DNA from: Monosporascus cannonballus
Lineage: Eukaryota > Ascomycota > Sordariomycetes > Xylariales
NCBI GenBank assembly: GCA_004154925.1
Contig: QJNS01000103.1
Coordinates: 1-64,000, forward strand
Length of the DNA: 64,000 bases
Reading direction: 5' to 3'
The notes under the pieces are model-generated. The model searched no databases. It saw only the letters and a list, made by a program, of their open reading frames with translations, and had not been told where the DNA came from. Positions 48,892 through 58,944 of this stretch are shown here, one piece after another. The translations under genes were made by a program, and so were the position numbers. Position 1 is the first letter of the stretch, and each line of letters starts with the position of its first letter.

Positions 48892-50040
48892 CTACGTCTG
48901 GTTCTTCTTGCGGAATAAGACGCCAAACGTCAACAGGTGCCCGGCCCGGTCCAGAAGCGGCCGGCCATCCGAGCCCGCTTCGCCTTCGACTTCGGTTCCA
49001 TCCTGTGCCAGGTATATGTGGTTGTCTTTCGGCAGAAAGCGACCTGGATGCCACACGTTCCACAGGGCCGAGTTGATAAGCATGAGAGTAGCCTCGAAGA
49101 TGTAGAAGAAGACCTCGTATCGCAAGAGGGGACTCAGGTTTTTGAGAGACTCGAAGTCAGTCAGGTCCACGTGCGTATTTCCCGTGTGCTCCACAAGGCG
49201 GTAGATGGAGCGTATGAGTATCAATATCATACTCATGTACAACGTGATCAAGATCGTCTTGATAGCCTTGGCGTGTATGTTAGCTTTCGCGCAACGCCGA
49301 TGGAAAAGAGTGGCGAGACAGAAGAAACTGATGATGATGCCGAGCTGCATTGCGATGGCGGCTATTGTCAAATGGCTACCAAGCGTCTGCTGTTCGGCTG
49401 ACGATGACGAATTGGCAGACAAGGCTATGCCCAAAGAGTTGATGGTTTCAACAAGGATCATGAGACCACCGAATGTGACCAGAACTCTGCCGGGAGCAAG
49501 CGGGGAGCAGTATGGCACATAGTGAAACAATCGACTGAGGACGCGGTAGTTTGCAAGTTCGAGCAGCGGGCTGTAGTGACGAAGGATCTAATCAGCCAAC
49601 ACTCATATATTAGGTCATGTGGAAGTCTTCACTTACGGGCCTGTGTATATGAAGACCTGGCTGAGAATGAACATGATCAGGGGTAACTCCGCGGTTACGT
49701 TATACATGTAATTGTAGGCTCCGTATTCGCGCATCGCGTAGCCGACAGTAAACAGCACTCCGCAGACAGGGTACGGTGCGATCAACTTAAAGGCGTTGTA
49801 GCGACTGATGGTCGATGTTAGACGGTCTGATTGGATTTGCCTGGTCTTGGACGAGAGGACAACCTACTAGCACTGCCAGATATGGAAGACGGCCGATATG
49901 GCATACACGATAGCGAAGAAGAGGGGTGCCCCTTTGGTAGGAGCGTAGATGTATAGGCTATACAAAACTAAAGGTCCTGTGAATAGTGGTGCCATAACGA
50001 CTGGAAATGTGGAACCCTTACTGGGCTCTCCGGCTGCCAT
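48892..50040 (-). CDS. RTA1-family seven-TM membrane protein
   Basis: Exons (minus) 50040-49868, 49804-49637 and 49570-48892 join in phase (introns 63 and 66 bp) to give 339 residues. The N-terminus lies outside (MAAGEPSKG). Seven hydrophobic segments follow; family marks are FHIWQC, YAMREYG, the PLLELANYRVLSRLFHYVPY segment, PGRVLVTFGG, RSIYRLVEHTG and the EVFFYIFEATLML helix. Yeast RTA1, RSB1 and relatives give resistance to aminosterols or sphingoid bases and are considered lipid-translocating exporters in the plasma membrane. The intron-2 acceptor is the ACTACAG at 49571-49577; the nearer GATTAG gives the wrong frame. The C-terminal tail is soluble and acidic, then basic. It looks intact. 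Confidence 0.92.
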
Positions 50041-52017
50041 CTTAGAAGGAGTAAAAAGGTCAATATTTAATGTAGCAAAATTAGATTCAAGATGAACGAT
50101 CGATGGCGGACTATGCGTCAGGGGCGTCTAATAGATTTTTAGTATTCCATTTTTTTTAACGTCCGGTATCGTTATCGCGGTATATTAAAAGGTAAAACGT
50201 TCGTTCCGTAATGAAGAGAAGTCGAAAAGAAAAAGAGAAGGAAGAGTCTATTTTGTTTTCTTCCCGGGCTTTATTTAAGAGATTGAACTGGCAGTATTTC
50301 GATTTTGAAAGTAATTCCCGTAACCCGCGATTTGCTACTTCTTGAAGCACAGGTAACTACATATTATACTTACTTACATTATGACGCTTAACCCGAATAG
50401 GAGAAAAAAATGGCCAAAAGACTAAGCCTTGTGGACTTTTGCTTTAGACCCATAACTGCTTTATGCATGCCCTAATACTAAATAGGATAATAGAAGTAGT
50501 TGCCAAGATGTACTTGGCGGCTTGATGACCGGGAGCGATTCTGAGGCTTTGAGCCGTACCCTTACAGTTGGTAAATTGAATGTTTTACATAGTTAACGTA
50601 GGTGCAGGGCGGTACCGCTCGGACTGCCCGGGCTGAGTGTATCAAGCCTGTATATTTTGCTTACAGTGGATGCTGTCGTTCCCTTTTAGAGCTTGGCTCC
50701 CAGCTTTAGGAGGCCCCCCAATCCGCCGCCTTGTTAAGCAGCCATCCAACACACGCATTCACGCTTCGCTATTCTTATTCGCAGCCCTTTCGTCCCCCTT
50801 TAAGTTCGGATATACCATTTGTTTGCAGAATAGTGACCTAACGACTGTCGTCTAGCTACATGTCCAGTTTGTCTTTTATGTACTTTCGTCCTTCGCTATT
50901 CAGGGGGTAGGGTGTTGATACGGTGTTGCTACGGTGTTTTCTTAGTAAGGCAAGCATAGCAGCCGTGAACTTGATTTGGGCTATTTTCTATCCGGGCGCG
51001 CCTGAATGGAGGTATGGATAGGCGTAGAAATCTATAAACCAACGCCGCCAGCGATAAAATAGATTAACATCGACAGACTTTGCCTTGTTCTGGAATCAAA
51101 TTGACACATGCTTATTCACCCTGATTTTACGACCGCTGGGAGTGGTTTTCACGGTAGCTTTTTTTCCTGCGTCCGGACATCATCCTCATTTTGGGGTACT
51201 GTTGCCGGTACCGCAGATAGGAAGTTTATAATCGTGCGCCGTTCAATACGATCCTGCGGATAAAATGAGCCAAAGGATTCGACTGTGCCTTGAAGTGACG
51301 GTTTTTGCCATTTTTTTTTTACTGGGGATGACTGAGTGAAGCATCGCACGACCGCTGCGTGCGTGCGTTGGGTGGTCACATCCTAGGTCTAAGCTTTGAT
51401 GTAGATCTTTGCTGGCAAAGATTGGTACGTCATCGGAGTCAGCGCCTTGCTTCTATATCTCGACAAACTCTGAGCCAGGCTGTGTTCGAACGGTCCAATC
51501 TTATTCAGCTGAGTAGCTATTAAATACTTCGAATTTCCTAATTCGGACGTCATTTGCGCCGATCAGCATTAACAACCCAGCTCCACCACCATCTCTAATC
51601 ACGAACTTCCTTCGGGGATTGCTGCCCAAAAGCAATAAAAAGCGGAGATATCGCTATAGGGCGCCTTCATTGGCCTTGCTTTGCCCCAGGTTTTACTTCC
51701 TTACAAAGTTCGCAGCAAGGGTTTATAAGGCGAAAATAACATTGACTTATGGAACCGGGGGCTGAAGCGGGGGACTTTGCGTTAGCCCCGCGGGTGGCCC
51801 GATTCATGACGTTAGCAAAAATGCGCAGGGCTCGGGTACATGATATTTCCTAATGAGGAAGTGCCCACATGCTTTCGCGAATAGGAGACTTCGTCTCCCA
51901 TATAAGCCCAGGGACGATAAAAGTTTATAAAAATGGAGGGATCACCATGAAGGATGTAATCGGGCTTCCTTGATCACATATTTTCCCACGAGCTTTAATC
52001 TATTAACTTAATGTTGT
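50041..52017. other. 2-kb intergenic region, no gene recognised
   Basis: AT-leaning spacer upstream of both the RTA1 gene (divergent) and the hydrolase gene. Only frames below 80 codons are present. A homopolymer T run lies at 51305-51320. No repeats of families A or B. Confidence 0.5.
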
Positions 52018-52816
52018 ATGAATATGGCGCCGCACACGAGAAATTCTTTGATGCTCCTTCTATCCGCTTCGCTCGCTCAGGCGATACCGCAACCCCACAT
52101 ACCCAGGAACGGCGGAATCCAATGGGGACCCTGCGAGCACGAGACGGAGGGGCTCCCCGTTGAGTGCGGGAAGCTGGCTGTCCCACTCGACTACACCGAC
52201 ACATCGTCGAACCGGACTCTTGATCTGGCCCTCATTAAGTATCCGGCGCAGAATGGACCCTCCCAAGGATCCATCATGCTGAACTTTGGAGGGCCGGGCC
52301 AGGATGGGCTAAACAGCATGATTGCATATGCACCGCTGCAGGGCCCGTGAGTATTCTTCCTCCGGTGACTCCTCAGAAAACAGGGCTGATTACAAAGAGA
52401 ATAGCGTCACCGGTGGCCAATTTGATCTCGTCTCCTGGGACCCTAGAGGAACCGGCCAAACACTCCGATTCCAATGTTTCGAGCCGGAGGAACAAGGACT
52501 TGCCTACGCGCAAGGGAACCCATATTCCTCCGAGACTGAGGCCGGGAAGGTCTGGGCCGAGTCGACCATCTTGGCCGAGTCGTGCGGCGCGACGCTCAAC
52601 CATACTGGTGACCTTGTCGGGATGGCGTTTGCGGCGAGGGACATGATGCAGATAGTCGACGCTTTGGGGGAGGATGGCATGCTTCGGTACTGGGGTATTT
52701 CTGGTGGCACGGTTCTCGGTGTGACGGCGGCTGCCCTCTTCCCTGACAGGATCGACAAGGTGGTCCTCGACGGCGTGATGAATGCCCACGAATACTACCA
52801 CAAGGCGGGGTACGCA

Positions 52817-52903
<87 letters not shown>

Positions 52904-52911
52904 GNNNNNNN

Positions 52912-52946
<35 letters not shown>

Positions 52947-53822
52947 AACGTACGTGCGAGACCGAGTAAACTAACACAGAATAGTGAGCCCAGCATGCTC
53001 GCCGCCTCCGACGAGACGTTTGAGGGCTTCATAGCCGCTTGCTTCGAGAACCCCACCAAGTGTCCCATCGCCTCGGTGTGCGACTCCCCTGAGTCAGCCC
53101 TCGAAGCTGTGCTGGCCCTCTTTGAGAAGCTCAAGACCGAACCGATTCCCGTCTTCCCGGAGGAGCTGCCGCCTCTCCTCCTCGACTACTCGATTATCAA
53201 TTCCCAGATCCTTGGCACACTCTACCGTCCCGCGGCCTACCAGGGCCTCTCTATCGCGCTCGCGGGCCTTCTCCAGGGTGACCCCACCGCCTTGGTCTCC
53301 ATTTTCCTCGCCCCCACGTCGACGACCGTCCCCCGGCAGGCCGAGGCTGTAATGGGCATCCGCTGTGGTGATAAGATTCCCAGGGCTGATTCGCTCTCCG
53401 ACCTCGACGCTTTAGACCAGGAATACCTCGAGACAAGCAAGTACTTCCCCGGCTGGGGCCGCGGGCTCATTGTTTACGTCTGCGCCCAATGGCCCTTCGA
53501 GGCTAAGGAGCGCTACGAGGGCGACTTCCGGGTTGCCACCTCCAACCCTATCCTCTTCATCGGTAACACGTACGATCCCGTCACTCCGCTCGTAGCCGCA
53601 CAGAACATGAGCTCGGGCTTCGAGGGGAGTGTTGTCCTCCAGCTCAACGGATTCGGTCACACTTCTATTGCACAACCTTCGAATTGTACGAATGAGATTA
53701 TCGCGAACTACTTCGCCGACGGAACCTTGCCTGAGGAAGGGACCATTTGCGAGCCAAATGTGCCGCTGTTTGGTGATGCCGAGGAGCTTTCGGTCGACGG
53801 TGAGACGGAAGAGGCAGAATAA
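52018..53822 (+). CDS. secreted alpha/beta hydrolase (TAP-like proteinase), interrupted by assembly artefact
   Basis: Exon 1 (52018-52346) starts with a signal peptide (MNMAPHTRNSLMLLLSASLAQA) and reads NFGGPGQDG, the oxyanion-loop element of tripeptidyl-aminopeptidase-like hydrolases. A 37-bp intron (GTGAGT...AACAG) joins in phase to exon 2 at 52384 (GGQFDLVSWDPRGTG). The nucleophile is the Ser of WGISGGT (about residue 216). After the artefact at 52821-52944 a last exon runs from about 52980 (intron tail CTAACACAG) to the stop at 53822. It carries GNTYDPVTP (acid) and NGFGHTS (His) of the C-terminal TAP-like domain. Likely role: extracellular peptidase or esterase. All three triad positions are present, so the gene is probably functional; the residues lost to the gap cannot be read here. 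Confidence 0.88.
52821..52944. other. poly-G / N7 / poly-C assembly artefact
   Basis: 81 consecutive G (52821-52901), TTG, seven N (52905-52911), GGGG, then 29 C (52916-52944), inside a coding exon. The mirror pattern fits two contig ends, each extended by low-signal poly-G base calls from opposite strands and then joined. Confidence 0.9.
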
Positions 53823-54296
53823 TGCCTATGTGATTTGTTAGCGGATTAGTCGCAGCTGTGTTTTACTGGTTCCCCGGGTTTCCTGTGTACTACTAGACGG
53901 TCAATAGTCTCCCAATAGAATGATATCGCATCCAGAACCCACAAATGAGAGTCTCGTTTCAAGAAGTGATGTCACCACCTCGACTCCGTTCCCTAAGAGT
54001 AAATACCAGGCTGGAGCTACTCTTCTCACATTTCCGCATCCCTCGATCCTTAAACGTTGCCTAGTCAAGGCAACGCACGATTTCACCCAATCGATCTAAC
54101 CCAGCCCGATGTCTCGCTTAAAACTCCGGGACGGGCCGAATTGGCCATTATTTTGGGATGTGGGAATAAATATGAAGATCCTGCGTCATATCGGACGGTG
54201 ATGAAAAATCGAATAAAAGGATCTGGGGTCCGCGTCGTTTTTTGATCGTAACTCGAAGGATCTTTCTCGTCTTTCTCGGGTCTCCCGGTCTGCCCA
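53823..54296. other. intergenic, no gene recognised
   Basis: Short 3' flank of the hydrolase gene. No frame or repeat stands out. Confidence 0.5.
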
Positions 54297-54745
54297 CGTG
54301 GTATTGGTTTGGTATCACTTTCTCTTTGCGGTTTCTGTTATCATGGCGCAAAGCTCCCTTCTCGGTGTCTGCTTTCTGTGCACGCAGCCTTCTCCTCCAG
54401 GGCGTGAATGCCCAGGTCACGACGGCGGTAAGCGTGCCTCGAGCAACGGATCCCAGCCAATTTTTGTTACAGTCGAAGTCAACGGCCGTCCAGGAAGTCT
54501 ACCTCCCCATCGCCGGTGGATCCGAGTCGCTCATAGCTGAGTTCCAAGCCAGCCTTGTCTCGATGGTGCGTGGCCCACCCCGATCGCGCGCCCCATGCGT
54601 ACTGAAATCGGAGTAGGAGGGCCAAATGACGGTGTTTGTAATGAGTTGTACCGACGGGCCGTGTAATCCCATCGCTGGCGGGACAGGTAGCCTCACCTTC
54701 ACCGCCGCCCCCAACAGTAGGTTCCACGAGCCTGGCTATCAGAGT
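54297..54745 (+). pseudogene. possible relic of a small secreted protein gene
   Basis: A frame through about 54340-54570 reads a hydrophobic stretch, then VNAQVTTAVSVPRATDPSQF and EVYLPIAGGSESLIAEFQAS. Another frame near 54627-54715 gives MTVFVMSCTDGPCNPIAGG and SLTFTAAPNS. The pattern (signal-like start, VTTAV...LP, Cys-containing ATT-rich middle) recalls GPI-anchored cell-wall proteins of ascomycetes, but frames shift and the Ser/Thr-rich tail is missing. Weak call. Confidence 0.25.
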
Positions 54746-55202
54746 AAACATCGTTGACGCCTCCAGCTTTCATCTACACCGCATCGCTCGCAGGAGACAT
54801 GTAACTCAGCCCTACCCCCCTAAATCCCCCCCTTTCTGGATCGGCGGCTGATGCAGGCGAGATAGGGACTACGACTGGCAGTCCACCCTAAAAGGCTGCC
54901 CCTCGACAAGCGAAGTAAAATGTGTCGAGTCGAGAGTACAATCTGGCAAGACAAGCGTTGACATCTTCAACCCCACCGTTTACGGAGCGCATGCCGCTTT
55001 CGTTAGATCACGAAGTGCAGGAGCGGACGGAGACCCAGTGCCCTACTACTGGTGCGCCGGCGGAGCCTGAGACTGGGGCACGTGAAGCGGATGGGCTGGA
55101 GGAGACGGGGTCCGGGAGATGATGGTGGTCAGGACAGCACGGAAGAGTCGGGAGCGGATACGGACGGGGAGGAAGATGGGGATGGTGGGTCAGCTGCGTT
55201 TG
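54746..55202. other. intergenic, no gene recognised
   Basis: Purine-rich toward the right end (about 55080-55200) just before the LTR. No recognisable coding sequence. Confidence 0.4.
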
Positions 55203-55391
55203 TGTCGTAGAATAGGGGTATCTCTGTTAGTCATCAAAAGCTTCCAGCACCCCCGAATAACCTTATTCCGGAGTGCCAGTAGTATATAGAGAGCTTCCCA
55301 GCTACAGCTCTCTAGAGCTCAATTCTAGTAAGACAATTATCACTTCTCACACCCTATGCAACCTTATCATCCGATTAGCATAACTGTGACA
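55203..55391 (+). repeat. family B solo LTR, copy 4
   Basis: 189 bp from TGTCGTAG to CTGTGACA. Flanks GTTTG (55198-55202) and CTTTG (55392-55396) form a probable target duplication with one substitution. Confidence 0.88.
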
Positions 55392-55589
55392 CTTTGCGAA
55401 TGCGCTCCTGTTGGGACTCGTGGCTGGTGTACGGTTGGCGTTGCTGCCGTGGTGCTTTGAAAAGAGGATGGGAGGATGGTGTTAATTTTCTTGCGGTTTT
55501 TCCGCCGGGCTGATACATGAAGGGCCGACTTAGGTGTGCGTGGAAAGCACTGCGAATGATCCATGCGGTATTCACACTTACCCTCCGTC

Positions 55590-56890
55590 TTAAGCAAGGC
55601 TTCCCATCGGATCCCAAAGCGGCAACACAACAGCCCCTCCGCCAAGAACGTCTTTTCCTTCCCTAGGAACCTCGGATCCACAACGGCCCGATACATAAAC
55701 CCGTCCATCCACCCATCGCTCATAACAAACCACCCATTCTCCGCAGCCCCCTCCCCTTAACTATTTTGAACCTTCGATCTCATACTCTGTCCATCTGAAT
55801 TTACGTGCATATTCGTCAGTACCATTGTATGTGTTATGGCCGCTTCTCTCGTTCGTAACCTATCCGCTTTATTCATCCGCAGGAGCGAGATATTGAAGCC
55901 TGTTTCGTAGTTTATGGGATCGGGATCCATTATACCAGATGAAGAGTTTGAGAATTTACCTATATCGGACCGGAAGAGGACGGGGAGGCCAGCGCGGAGC
56001 ATAGACACGTAACTAGCCTTTAGGGTTGTCATGGGGATGTTGACGTACGTTATTCCTCGTCCGCCAACGACGCTTCCCAGTCTAGAGAGAGTGAGCAGGG
56101 TGAATGGTTATGGCGGGGACCGTGGACGAGTGATATGATTCCCGCGATCGCAGCCGAAGTAATCCGCGGTGCCGGGGAGTAGATATTCTTAGCAAAGGCC
56201 TTGGGTGCGGATGTGAGTTCGTGGGCGGTTCCTTCCTTGCTTAGAAAGGTTTAGCTAAATTCCTCGTTTAGGGAAGGCGGTTTCCCGAGAGCGAGCGTAA
56301 GCACGAAGACGACTTTTTGCATTATCTTCTTTTTTGTTTCCGTAACGACTTCTACAGTTGCGGTATTGTTTTGAATAATGCCTCACAGTTTGAGGGCGAT
56401 TTTTGAAGCTTCGTGTGGAGGATGGAGTTTAGGACCCGCGAATTCTTCTCGTTCTAGCTATCGGGGTATAGAGCCTGAGGCACAAGACTACACTTGTGCA
56501 CAAGGTTATACACCATATCCCATTGACCCCAATCTGAAACAATATCCCCTAGTAGCGTCTGCACGAGTCTCGACTCGAGATCGTGAGGGGCAGCATCAAT
56601 TACCTGCTCCATGAACCAGTTCGACTTCGCATGCCAATCCCAGAAGAAAAGGTAGGATTGGGACAGCTTTAAGTAGTCGAGGTTGTGGGAGCGTATGAGT
56701 GCGAGGCGGAAGATGTTGGTCGAGGGGAAGAGCTAGCAACGGGCCCGACAACAGCTGGCTGGTGATAGGGCCGCCTTCGAAGGGGACCTTGACTTTGAAT
56801 ACTTGCAGGTTGGGGAGGGGGATCGTTAGAGAGAACAGGACGGTTTAGGGGTTGGTGTTGCTGAGAGCCGAGAGTGCGAGCCTGTCTGGG
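55590..56890 (-). pseudogene. bleomycin hydrolase (peptidase C1B) pseudogene
   Basis: Reading leftward on the minus strand, blocks appear in the order of bleomycin hydrolase: QVFKVKVPFEGGPITSQ (about 56810); the active-site region, where the nucleophilic Cys codon is directly followed by TAG in place of the usual Trp; NIFRLALIRSHNLDYLKLSQ; YLFFWDWHAKSNWFMEQVID; LLGDIVSDWGQWDMVYNLVHK; then, after frameshifts, ISLVHGPRHNH; RLGSVVGGRGITYVNIPM; GLPVLFRSDIGKFS; the His region THTMVLTNMHV; KVQNS followed by TAA where Trp is expected; and WMDGFMYRAVVDPRFL. Stops and shifts occur throughout, several of them G-to-A at TGG. The ancestral enzyme is a cytosolic hexameric cysteine aminopeptidase. The relic lies between two family B LTRs in the same orientation. 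Confidence 0.85.
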
Positions 56891-56927
56891 GTTATAAAGA
56901 GACGGCTGGGATGGGTAATTGGGCTGC

Positions 56928-57115
56928 TATCGTGGAATGGAGGTATCTGTGTTAGTCATCAAGCTCCACAACACCCCGGAAAAACTTTGTTCCGGCGCGC
57001 TCATAGAATATAGAACGCTTCTAACTACGGCTCTCTAAAGCTTAATACTAATCAGAAAATTATTACTCCTCAGATTTCATATAATATTTTTTTCGTAATA
57101 AAGCTAATTATAATA
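56928..57115 (+). repeat. family B LTR, copy 5, RIP-mutated at its right end
   Basis: The first 100 bp match the other copies closely. From about 57030 transitions accumulate, and the terminal CTAACTGTGACA reads CTAATTATAATA. No target duplication is visible (left GCTGC, right ATTAT). It may be a solo LTR or the 5' LTR of an element decayed beyond recognition. Confidence 0.75.
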
Positions 57116-58944
57116 ATTATAAACCCGGTATTGTAATTGCGTAGAGTAATTAGGATTATGTTAATTAAAATTTATTATTTTTAAATATAGTATATAATTT
57201 TATTTTTAAAAATATAATATTTGAAAATAGCTTTAGTTACTTTTTTTAATTTTTTTAAACGTTTTAACGTTTTTTTATAATGTTTAATATTTTATTAACA
57301 TCGATATATTTAATGTAAATTATTTTACGGGTTTTCGGAAGCTTTTTAATTCGAAAAATATATTATGCAAATTACCGTCTACGAAAAACAGCAATATATT
57401 AAAACATTGGTTAATTGGTAAAACTTTTGTATTAATCCCGTTGAATACTGTCCACGCTCGGAAAATTCTAAACTGTTATTTGCTAAAAGTTTTAAACATT
57501 TTAGAAATGATACCCAGAAAAAGTGACCGAAAATTTCTTAAATTCACTGTTACAGAAACAAGAGTTCCTGTTTCGAAAAGACCTACTTTTAAAGCCTAGC
57601 GTGGACCTGCTACGGCCGAATCTCGTGTAGTAAAGCTTGGCCTTTTAAAGTGATCTAAGTGATCTAGATAATCTAGACCATATTACATAAATCACATAGA
57701 TCTACGACATATTTACTTAAAGGAATTAAGATATATAATAAATCGGTTTTTTATATAAATAAACACGTACTTAATTTCGCTTCTTAGTTATTAATTTAAG
57801 CTTGTAAATAAAAATAATTATATTTTATTTTAGAAAATATCTGTAAATCTTTTAAATAAATAAATTATTATATTACTCTTCACTTTACTATTATTTGTGC
57901 TTTTTTTTAAAAAAATTATATGTAATTTTAAATACATATATAATATATTTATTACATTAATAGATTGATAAAAAAGCGTAATTTATTTCAAAATATTAAA
58001 ACTATTTTATTTATTTTTAAAAACATTAATTTAATTTATTAATTATATTGAATGAAGATTAGAAAACATGAAATATAATTAATATAGGTAAATTAAATAA
58101 ATTATAAAATAATAACACTTTATTATAAAACTTTGTATTAAATTATATTTAAAATATTAGTAATTAGGAATTAAAATATATATAATTATTATAAATAATA
58201 GTTACAATATTTTAATATTAAAATTATAATGAAAATGAATTTAAATTTATTATAACGTTAATATTATTAATAAAAATAATAAATTTATTTTTATCCAAAA
58301 TAAAATTAATTTAATATTAAAAAATATATTATATTTGTATATATATCTTAGTTAAATATTTTTTGATATAATTTAATATTTAATATTTTAAGAATTTAAT
58401 TTTATTTTCATATTAAGTATAATTTTTAATATTATTTAAAAAATTATTTTATTATATTTTATAATTTAAATATGTAGTATTATTTTAATATTAAAAATTT
58501 TAAATTAACGTAATCTATAAGCGAAACGTCTATACAAGCAAAGCGCCTATTTTAAGCACTTTATTGCACATACTTAATATCTTAACACCTATACCATATT
58601 TAAATTAATTGAAATTATTCGGAATAACTTTTATCAAACGTATTTATCATTTTTTAACAAGTACGCGCATTATATCTGAACTTATCGCAAACACCTTAGC
58701 ACCGTTTCTTTTTTGGAATCTTTTTGCGACGATTACCTTCCGCTATTATTTTCTATGTTAATTCGCTATTACCCTTTTTTCCGGCTCGGAAAACCTTCCT
58801 TTTTTAAAAAATAAGCCATTTTCCTTTTTAAAGGCGTTTATTTTTAATCTTCCGGCGCTTATTAAAAATGTTATTAGTTTCGCGAAAGTGGCCGACCTTA
58901 TTATTAAAAAAGCGACTTTATACAGTAAATAATTTGTACCTTTA
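57116..58944. other. AT-rich decayed block
   Basis: RIP-like to about 57720, then a stretch (57720-58520) of nearly pure A/T in which CpG has also largely vanished, then CpG-retaining RIP texture to 58944. No reading frames. Origin unknown: heavily decayed retroelement sequence or a nested insertion. Confidence 0.5.

Noticed and set aside
52821..52944. Polyglycine/polyproline repeat protein region
   Set aside because: The run contains an N gap and mirror-image homopolymers, so it is an assembly artefact.
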